From assembly GCA_024762895.1 (NCBI GenBank), contig JANTGN010000143.1, positions 1-6,855 on the forward strand: a stretch of DNA of 6,855 bases, in the 5' to 3' direction. Numbering within the stretch: position 1 is the stretch's first letter; the number at the start of each line of letters is the position of its first letter. Under the pieces are notes generated by a model. It searched no databases. It saw nothing but the letters and a program-made list of their open reading frames with translations, and was not told the DNA's origin. Below are positions 1 to 5,085 of the stretch, in pieces. Source of the DNA: Thiotrichales bacterium (GTDB taxonomy: Bacteria; Pseudomonadota; Gammaproteobacteria; J044). The position numbers and the translations under genes were made by a program.

Positions 1-620
1 GTCAGCATCAGGCCCGCGGTCTGGGGGCCGACGGACGCACGCAGGGCCTCCAGGTCGACGTCCCCTTCCTTATCCGTTGGGATCTCACGGACCTTGTAAC
101 CACACATGGTTGCCGTGGCCGGGTTGGTGCCGTGGGCGGCATCGGGTACCAGGATCTCATTACGTGTCGAGTCGTTATTGGCCTTGTGATAGGCATGGAT
201 CATGGCGATACCGGCAAATTCACCCTGTGCGCCCGCCATGGGTGTCAGGGAGACACCTTTCATACCCGTGACTTCCATGAGCATTTCCTGAAGGTCATAG
301 AAGATCGACATCAGGCCCTGACTGTACATATTAGGGGCATAGGGGTGGCGGCCCAGAAATTCGGGAAGCATGGCCAGGCTGTTACAGGCCTTGGGGTTGT
401 ACTTCATGGTGCAGGAGCCCAGCGGGTAAAACTGGGTTTCGATGGAAAAGTTTTTCTGCGACAGGCGCGTGTAATGACGGACCGCCTGCAGTTCCGATAC
501 CTCGGGCAGGGGAAGATCAGACTGGCGGCGAAACTGTTCGGGCAGTTCCGTCTCACAGGGTTCCAGGGGCATCAGGCTGCTGGCCATACGGTCCTGCTTG
601 GATTGTTCAAAGATCAACAT
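1..620 (-). CDS. gcvPB: Glycine dehydrogenase (decarboxylating) subunit 2, N-terminal part
   Basis: Reading the minus strand from the ATG at 620 gives 206 open codons that run off the left edge, so the C-terminal half is missing. The protein begins MLIFEQSKQDRMA. It carries the family motifs LGSCTMKYNP (about residues 67-76) and AHGTNPA (162-168), typical of the C-terminal half of P-protein, which is a separate subunit in split systems. With GcvPA it forms the PLP enzyme that decarboxylates glycine and transfers the aminomethyl group to lipoyl-GcvH. The PLP-binding lysine of this subunit is known to lie further along and is outside the window. The start is supported by an AAGGAA Shine-Dalgarno at 631-636, and the gene follows gcvPA by 14 nt. 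The identification is firm; intactness beyond the edge cannot be judged. Confidence 0.96.
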   Translation of the reverse strand, partial: MLIFEQSKQDRMASSLMPLEPCETELPEQFRRQSDLPLPEVSELQAVRHYTRLSQKNFSIETQFYPLGSCTMKYNPKACNSLAMLPEFLGRHPYAPNMYSQGLMSIFYDLQEMLMEVTGMKGVSLTPMAGAQGEFAGIAMIHAYHKANNDSTRNEILVPDAAHGTNPATATMCGYKVREIPTDKEGDVDLEALRASVGPQTAGLML

Positions 621-630
621 GGTCGGGTTG

Positions 631-636
631 TTCCTT
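631..636 (-). promoter_or_regulatory. gcvPB Shine-Dalgarno overlapping the gcvPA stop
   Basis: On the minus strand AAGGAA overlaps the first two bases of the gcvPA TAA stop (635-637) and lies 10 nt before the gcvPB ATG. The overlap suggests that ribosomes finishing gcvPA help initiate gcvPB, which would favour equal amounts of the two P-protein subunits. The coupling is inference. Confidence 0.6.
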
Positions 637-1987
637 AAAGGCAGTCCCTGAGCACGGCAACATATTGCTCAAGGTCTTCTGGAGTCTTGGTTTCGGTGGC
701 ACAGAGGAGGATGGCATCCTCCATATCGGGGTATTCCCGGCTCAGGGCATAACCGCCCAGCACGCCCGACTCAGCCATCCTGGAAAGCACGTCCTCGGCC
801 GGTTGGCCGACACGAATCACGACCTCATGAAAACTGTCACTGGCAAAGGCCGTTTCAATGCCTGTAGCATTCAGTTTCTTCAGCAATTCATGGGTATTAC
901 GCCAGCTATGTGAAGCCACGCGTCTCAGGCCTTCGGGACCCAGTAAGGCCATGTGGATGGTCGATGCCGTGACGACCAGGCCCTGATTGGTACAGATGTT
1001 GGAAGTTGCCTTGGAGCGGCGGATATGCTGCTCACGGGCCTGCAGGGTCAGGACAAAGCCGGGTTTGCCATCGGCATCGACGGTGCGTCCCACGATGCGT
1101 CCTGGCATCTGGCGGGCATATTTCATCTTGCTGCACATCAGGCCGTAATAGGGGCCACCCGAGGACAGTGGCGCTCCCAGTGGCTGGCCTTCGCCACAGA
1201 CGATATCAGCACCGGTCTCACCCCATTCGCCCGGTGGCTTGAGTAGCGCCAGGCTCAAGGGATTCACGACGGCAATGACAATAATACCCCGCGCCTCGGC
1301 CCAGGCAGTCAGGGCGTCGACCTCTTCCAGTACACCAAAGAAATTGGGCTGAGGAATGACCAGGGCGGTGATGTCCTCTCCCTCCCATTGATCCAGGCTG
1401 GCGGGGTCGATACGACCACTAGTGGGATCAAACGGGATCTCTTCGAGCACGATATCCTGGGTATGCACGATGGCATGGGTCGTTGCGCGGTAGGCCGGGT
1501 GGACTGTCGTGGGCATCAGGATCTTGCGAGACTTGGACTTGCGGTTGGCCCTGACGGCCATCAGCACGGCCTCTGCCAGTGCCGAGGCGCCATCGTAAAG
1601 CGAGGCGTTTGAGACCTCCATACCTGTCAGGCCGGTCATCATGGACTGATACTCATAGATCAGCTGTAGCGTGCCCTGTGAGGCCTCGGCCTGATAAGGG
1701 GTGTAGGCCGTGTAATACTCGCCTCTGGTCGCGACCTGCCAGACGGCAGAAGGGATATAGTGCTCGTAGGCACCGGCACCGATGAAATTAAGTGGTCTGC
1801 CATCCCGGGCTGCGCGATCACGCATCAGGCGATCAACTGCCATCTCACTCATGGATGAAGGGATGGTTTGCAGTTCACCACAGCGTAGATCCTGAGGGAT
1901 CTCGTCAAACAGCTCATCGATGTCGTTGGCGCCGATGGCCTGCAGCATGTCGCGGATATCGTTTTCTGTGTGAGGTATAAAGGGCAT
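635..1987 (-). CDS. gcvPA: Glycine dehydrogenase (decarboxylating) subunit 1
   Basis: This complete 450-residue protein is the usual length for the N-terminal-half subunit of a split glycine decarboxylase (P-protein). The opening MPFIPHTENDIRDML is the family's normal N-terminus and fixes the start. Other family motifs are FIGAGAYEHYIP (68-79), YTPYQAEASQGTLQ (95-108), NASLYDGASA (127-136), the GEGQPLGAPLSSGGPYYG stretch (265-282), REQHIRR (318-324) and KATSNICTNQGL (326-337). It pairs with GcvPB to decarboxylate glycine in the cytoplasm; the PLP lysine is contributed by GcvPB. It lies 18 nt after gcvH and 14 nt before gcvPB. No strong Shine-Dalgarno precedes its ATG, so translation may depend on coupling to gcvH. 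No frameshift or missing motif was seen. Confidence 0.97.
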   Translation of the reverse strand: MPFIPHTENDIRDMLQAIGANDIDELFDEIPQDLRCGELQTIPSSMSEMAVDRLMRDRAARDGRPLNFIGAGAYEHYIPSAVWQVATRGEYYTAYTPYQAEASQGTLQLIYEYQSMMTGLTGMEVSNASLYDGASALAEAVLMAVRANRKSKSRKILMPTTVHPAYRATTHAIVHTQDIVLEEIPFDPTSGRIDPASLDQWEGEDITALVIPQPNFFGVLEEVDALTAWAEARGIIVIAVVNPLSLALLKPPGEWGETGADIVCGEGQPLGAPLSSGGPYYGLMCSKMKYARQMPGRIVGRTVDADGKPGFVLTLQAREQHIRRSKATSNICTNQGLVVTASTIHMALLGPEGLRRVASHSWRNTHELLKKLNATGIETAFASDSFHEVVIRVGQPAEDVLSRMAESGVLGGYALSREYPDMEDAILLCATETKTPEDLEQYVAVLRDCL

Positions 1988-2005
1988 AACGGTTTCGCAG
2001 ATGTC

Positions 2006-2395
2006 TTATTCTTCGGCTACGACGGCCTCATAGGCCTCGGCATCCAGAAGCTGGGTCAGGTTATCTTCATCTTCCATACGAATCTGAAAGATCCAGCCTT
2101 CGCCGAACGCATCTGAATTAACCAGCTCGGGTGAGTCGGTCAGCTCGGCATTGGTCTCGATGATCTCTCCGCTGACCGGGGCATAGATATCCGAGGCGGC
2201 CTTGACCGATTCAACGACGGCACAGGCATCACCCGATTCAACGGTATTACCGATCTCGGGTGTCTCAACAAATACCAGGTCGCCAAGCTGTTCCTGGGCG
2301 TGGTCGGTAATGCCAATGGTCACCGTGCCATCACCATTGTCACGGATCCATTCATGGCTGTCGGTATATCTAAGATCTGACGGTATGTTGCTCAT
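2006..2395 (-). CDS. gcvH: Glycine cleavage system H protein (lipoyl carrier)
   Basis: This complete 129-residue protein has the standard length for GcvH. It begins MSNIPSDLRYTDSHEWI, and the lipoylation site is visible as ESVKAASDIYAPVSG, with the modified lysine at K65. The lipoyl arm receives the aminomethyl group from GcvP, presents it to GcvT, and is then reoxidised by dihydrolipoamide dehydrogenase, whose gene is not in this window. The C-terminal GEGWIFQI (98-105) is also typical of the family. An AGGGGGA Shine-Dalgarno at 2402-2408, six bases before the ATG, supports the start. The gene lies 14 nt after gcvT. The protein is strongly acidic, as expected for H-protein. Confidence 0.98.
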   Translation of the reverse strand: MSNIPSDLRYTDSHEWIRDNGDGTVTIGITDHAQEQLGDLVFVETPEIGNTVESGDACAVVESVKAASDIYAPVSGEIIETNAELTDSPELVNSDAFGEGWIFQIRMEDEDNLTQLLDAEAYEAVVAEE

Positions 2396-2409
2396 CGCTA
2401 TTCCCCCTG

Positions 2410-3501
2410 TTATTTATCGATAAGTGATTTGCCGTTGCGGACAAAGGGCATTTTAACCCGCCTTGCAGGTAGATGTTTGCCCCTGATTTCCACCTCTACT
2501 CGATCACCGATAGAGGCAGGTACACGTGCCATCGCAATGGCCTGGTTTAAGGTGGGTGAGAAGCTGCCACTGGTGATTTCACCCTCGCTACCATCGGGTA
2601 ATATGACCTTCTGATGTCCGCGTAGTACACCACGACCTTCCAGTACCAGGCCTACAAAGCGGCGCAGATCATCACGGCCACGCTGCACGTCCAGGGCGTT
2701 ACGACCGATAAAATCCCTGTCCTCGGGTTCCCAGGCGATGGTCCAGTTGAGTCCGGCCTCCAACGGGGAAATGGTTTCATCCATATCGCTGCCATAGAGA
2801 TTCATTCCCGCTTCAAGACGCAGTGTGTCACGTGCACCCAGGCCCGTAGGGGCCACACCGGCATCGATCAGTTTTTGCCAGAGTCCGGGGGCCTCTTCAT
2901 TGCTCACCATGATCTCGAAACCATCTTCTCCGGTGTAGCCCGTGCGGGCGATAAACAGGGTTCCAATCTGTTTGCCAAAAAAGACGCCGAGTTCCAGTGC
3001 CTCACTGGCCTCGGAATCTGATAGAAGGCCAGCCATCTTTTCGCGTGCCTTTGGTCCCTGAACCGCAATCATGGAAAGATCGGTCCGCTCGTTCAGTTCT
3101 GTATCAAAGCCCTTTATCTGCTCCTGCATCCAGGCGATATCCTTGTCACGGGTGCCGGCATTGACCACGATGCGGTAGTGGGTGTCGTTGAGGTAATAGA
3201 CAATCAGGTCATCGATGATGCCACCCTGGTGATTCAGCATGCAGCTATAGAGTGCCTTGCCGCTTTCTTTCAGGCGGGCCACATCGTTGGCCAGTAGTTT
3301 GCGCAGAAAATCCCTGGTCTGAGGGCCTTGCAGGTCGAGTATGACCATGTGTGAGACGTCGAACATGCCAGCATCCTGTCGGACCTGGTGGTGCTCCTCG
3401 ATCTGGGAGCCATAATGGATAGGCATGTCCCAGCCGGCAAAATCCACCATCTTGGCTCCGGCTTGGAGATGTTGTTCGTGCAGGGCGGTACGTTGGCTCA
3501 T
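2410..3501 (-). CDS. gcvT: Glycine cleavage system T protein (aminomethyltransferase)
   Basis: This complete 363-residue protein has the usual bacterial length. GcvT takes the aminomethyl group from lipoyl-GcvH and makes 5,10-methylenetetrahydrofolate plus ammonia. Motifs typical of the family are MVDFAGWDMPIHYGSQ (18-33), DAGMFDVSHM (43-52), GGIIDDLIVYY (93-103) with the conserved catalytic aspartate in the D97-D98 pair, DLSMIAVQGP (141-150), TGYTGEDGFE (187-196) and GLGARDTLRLEAGMNLYG (220-237). The C-terminal barrel includes ITSGSFSPTL (309-318). It is the first gene of the operon. Its ATG is preceded by GGAG at 3508-3511 (six-base spacing), and a tandem glycine riboswitch fills the leader, so glycine probably controls the whole operon. 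The sequence closely resembles E. coli GcvT. Confidence 0.98.
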   Translation of the reverse strand: MSQRTALHEQHLQAGAKMVDFAGWDMPIHYGSQIEEHHQVRQDAGMFDVSHMVILDLQGPQTRDFLRKLLANDVARLKESGKALYSCMLNHQGGIIDDLIVYYLNDTHYRIVVNAGTRDKDIAWMQEQIKGFDTELNERTDLSMIAVQGPKAREKMAGLLSDSEASEALELGVFFGKQIGTLFIARTGYTGEDGFEIMVSNEEAPGLWQKLIDAGVAPTGLGARDTLRLEAGMNLYGSDMDETISPLEAGLNWTIAWEPEDRDFIGRNALDVQRGRDDLRRFVGLVLEGRGVLRGHQKVILPDGSEGEITSGSFSPTLNQAIAMARVPASIGDRVEVEIRGKHLPARRVKMPFVRNGKSLIDK

Positions 3502-3507
3502 GGGCTA

Positions 3508-3513
3508 CTCCGG
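3508..3513 (-). promoter_or_regulatory. gcvT Shine-Dalgarno, possible riboswitch target
   Basis: CCGGAG on the minus strand contains GGAG with six bases before the gcvT ATG. The same six bases are complementary (one G-U pair) to CTCTGG at 3605-3610, which forms the 5' side of P1 in riboswitch aptamer II. This suggests translational control by trapping or releasing the site. The pairing is seen in the sequence; its use is inferred. Confidence 0.6.
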
Positions 3514-3535
3514 GTTGCTTGGGCGCGTACCACTC

Positions 3536-3610
3536 CTCTGTCCTGATACCTGAGAGATTCGCCAGTGATGACATCCCCTTCGGTGGATTCGAATGAATCA
3601 CTCTCCAGAG
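3536..3610 (-). promoter_or_regulatory. Glycine riboswitch aptamer II
   Basis: P1 forms between CTCTG (3606-3610) and CAGAG (3536-3540). Between the strands lie GGAGAG (3601-3606), the core ACCGAAGGGG (3575-3584), CTCAGG (3549-3554) and GGAC (3540-3543). Its 3' end is about 34 nt from the gcvT ATG, leaving a short expression platform with the Shine-Dalgarno inside it. Confidence 0.92.
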
Positions 3611-3620
3611 CCGATCATAC

Positions 3621-3698
3621 CCCTGCAGTCCATTGGCCTGAGCGTTTCCGAGTGGAGGTTGCGCCTTCGGCGGTCTGTAAGACTCTCTCCTACAGAGG
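3621..3698 (-). promoter_or_regulatory. Glycine riboswitch aptamer I
   Basis: The 5' P1 strand CCTCTG (3693-3698) pairs with CAGGGG (3621-3626), with one G-U wobble. Between them come GGAGAG (from 3690), the core GCCGAAGGCGCAA (3659-3671), CTCAGG (3637-3642) and GGAC (3628-3631). These match the conserved glycine-binding core of the family, so this aptamer looks complete. Confidence 0.92.
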
Positions 3699-3714
3699 TG
3701 TCGATCGAGGCGCT

Positions 3715-3743
3715 AATATAAACCTGCCGGGCAATGATTGAAA
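3715..3743 (-). promoter_or_regulatory. Candidate sigma-70 promoter of the gcv operon
   Basis: TATATT at 3715-3720 matches five of six -10 consensus bases and sits directly upstream of the riboswitch. With a 17-nt spacer, the -35 position holds TTTCAA (3738-3743), a weak match. Transcription would start at about 3706-3708, at the edge of the leader strand of the P0 helix. This is a sequence-pattern call only. Confidence 0.4.
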
Positions 3744-3795
3744 CCTGTAATTACTGTGGTAGTTATTTTAATAGGGCTTTTGATTTAACTGGCCG

Positions 3796-3820
3796 AGATA
3801 TGAATGTGATATAAATATCT
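3796..3820. repeat. Short dyad over the candidate EAL-HDOD gene promoter
   Basis: AGATAT (3796-3801) and ATATCT (3815-3820) are perfect inverted repeats, separated by 13 bases. The candidate -10 of the plus-strand gene lies between and partly on the arms. It could be an operator, but 6-bp AT-rich arms also arise by chance. No known regulator box was recognised. Confidence 0.3.
3807..3815 (+). promoter_or_regulatory. Candidate extended -10 promoter of the EAL-HDOD gene
   Basis: TGATATAAA forms an extended -10 (TG, one base, then TATAAA, five of six matches). No good -35 hexamer is found at normal spacing; TTTAAC at 3784-3789 is about 20 nt away. If used, it gives a leader of roughly 65 nt before the ATG at 3889. 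Confidence 0.3.
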
Positions 3821-3888
3821 GAGTTAAAACAATAATCATGGTCAAGGACTGGGGAGCATCTGTCTGAACAGGCAGTAAAACCAAATAG

Positions 3889-5085
3889 ATGACGGACATC
3901 TTTTTAGGGCGGCAGCCTGTGTTTAACCGTGATCAGGCGGTGATTGGCTATGAGCTGCTGTTTCGACACAGTGATGAGGCAGGTTCTGCTCAGATTGTCG
4001 ATGGCGATGTAGCTACTGCTGATGTGATCGAAGGGGCCTTTATGGATATAGGCCTGAAACAACTCGCTGGCCGATATCCGGTGTTTATCAATCTGACTCG
4101 GCATTATCTTCTAAATCCTCCCCCATTGCCGCCTAAACAAGTTGTGTTTGAGATCCTGGAGGATATCGAGCTCGGCGATGACATCGTCGATGCGGTTGAG
4201 CAATTAGGTGATGCCGGGTATCGGCTGGCCCTGGATGATTACGAATATGATCAGGCCCATCATGAGCTCCTGAAGAAGGTCCATATCGTAAAACTGGATG
4301 TACTGGCGCTGACAGAACAGCAACTGGAGCAGCAGGTTCGGGAGCTGAGCCGCTACCGGGTCAAGCTCCTGGCCGAGAAGATCGAAGATGAACCCAGTTA
4401 TCGCCGTTGTCGTGACCTGGGCTTTGATTTTTTCCAGGGCTATTATTTTTCCAGGCCACGCATTATTCGTGGTCGTCGTCTCAGGGCTAATCAGATCACG
4501 GTCCTGCAGTTACTCAGGATGGTCCATAAACCCGACACCAGCATCAGGGAGCTGGAGCAACTCATCAACCAGGATGTGACCCTGGGATACAAGTTGTTAC
4601 GAATGATGAATTCGGCTTATTACAATCTCGATACCAAGATCGATTCCGTGCGTCATGCCCTGGTGTATATCGGTAGTGACGCCATACGTAGCTGGGTTTC
4701 CATGCTGGCGCTCACCGCTCTGGATGATAATGATCGGGGCTTAATGGGGATCTCCCTGGTTCGTGCGCGTATGTGTGAACTCCTGACACCCTCCAGTATG
4801 AAATCGGAAAAGGACAGCTTTTTCACCACCGGGTTATTCTCGGTACTGGATCAGTTATTACGGGTCCCTATTGATGAAATCATCAGGGATCTGCCCCTGA
4901 GCGAAGAGGTGAAGGCGGCCTTATTAGAGAATGCTGGCTTGATGGGAGAAGCCCTGAAGTGTGCCGTCAGCTTTGAACAACTGGGTGGGGGACGAGGTTT
5001 TCAGGCCAGGTCACAAGAGTGGACGGCCGCACGATACCTGGAGGCGGTGGACTGGGCATATACGACCACGAAGGCGTTGAAGTAG
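3889..5085 (+). CDS. EAL-HDOD domain signalling protein (YuxH family)
   Basis: This complete 398-residue protein opens with MTDIFLGRQPVFNRDQAVIGYELLFR, the typical start of EAL-HDOD proteins, which fixes the ATG although the Shine-Dalgarno is weak (AGGCAG about 13 nt upstream). Residues about 1-195 are a divergent EAL domain (cyclic-di-GMP phosphodiesterase fold). YELL (21-24) replaces EAL/EVL, followed by FINLT (67-70), FEILE (87-91), LDDYEYD (115-121), VKLD (134-137), LAEKIED (161-167) and FQGYYFSRP (182-190). Residues about 200-390 are an HDOD domain, including NQDVTLGYKLLRMMNSAYY (227-245), a helical domain used in signalling and lacking HD-hydrolase metal residues. No signal peptide or membrane helix is seen, so it should be cytoplasmic. 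In other proteobacteria, relatives affect motility and biofilm switching. It is divergent from gcvT and convergent with the hydantoinase gene. Whether it degrades or only binds cyclic-di-GMP is unknown. Confidence 0.93.
   Translation: MTDIFLGRQPVFNRDQAVIGYELLFRHSDEAGSAQIVDGDVATADVIEGAFMDIGLKQLAGRYPVFINLTRHYLLNPPPLPPKQVVFEILEDIELGDDIVDAVEQLGDAGYRLALDDYEYDQAHHELLKKVHIVKLDVLALTEQQLEQQVRELSRYRVKLLAEKIEDEPSYRRCRDLGFDFFQGYYFSRPRIIRGRRLRANQITVLQLLRMVHKPDTSIRELEQLINQDVTLGYKLLRMMNSAYYNLDTKIDSVRHALVYIGSDAIRSWVSMLALTALDDNDRGLMGISLVRARMCELLTPSSMKSEKDSFFTTGLFSVLDQLLRVPIDEIIRDLPLSEEVKAALLENAGLMGEALKCAVSFEQLGGGRGFQARSQEWTAARYLEAVDWAYTTTKALK

Larger units (their letters stand above)
3535..3707 (-). promoter_or_regulatory. 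Tandem glycine riboswitch controlling the gcv operon
   Basis: Two glycine aptamers lie in series in the minus-strand leader of gcvT, joined by a linker of about 10 nt (3611-3620). Each has the conserved glycine-riboswitch parts in order: a GGAGAG box, a CCGAAGG core, CTCAGG, then GGAC. The family senses glycine and normally switches glycine cleavage genes on when glycine is plentiful. No intrinsic terminator (stable hairpin plus U run) was found between aptamer II and the gcvT ATG. Control of translation initiation is therefore more likely than attenuation. The leader CGATCG (3702-3707) can pair with the linker TGATCG (3612-3617), matching the P0/kink-turn helix known from other tandem glycine riboswitches. 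Confidence 0.95.

Noticed and set aside
132..638. Plus-strand open frame of 168 codons opposite gcvPB
   Set aside because: The opposite strand encodes well-conserved GcvPB over the whole stretch, and this frame shows no recognisable domain. It is an antisense shadow.
3502..3534. Intrinsic terminator between the riboswitch and gcvT
   Set aside because: There is no stable hairpin followed by a U run on the minus strand, so transcriptional attenuation is not supported.
3245..3601. Minus-strand open frame of 118 codons running from riboswitch aptamer II into gcvT in another frame
   Set aside because: It overlaps the structured riboswitch and the gcvT coding region, has no recognisable motif, and is explained by the conserved features there.
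3860..3871. CTGT-ctga-ACAG inverted repeat just before the EAL-HDOD gene, considered as a LexA box or terminator
   Set aside because: The spacing is four bases instead of the eight of a LexA box, and a 4-bp stem without a U run is too weak for a terminator.
3816..3888. Cyclic-di-GMP riboswitch in the leader of the EAL-HDOD gene
   Set aside because: The leader is short and shows none of the conserved blocks of the known cyclic-di-GMP riboswitch classes.
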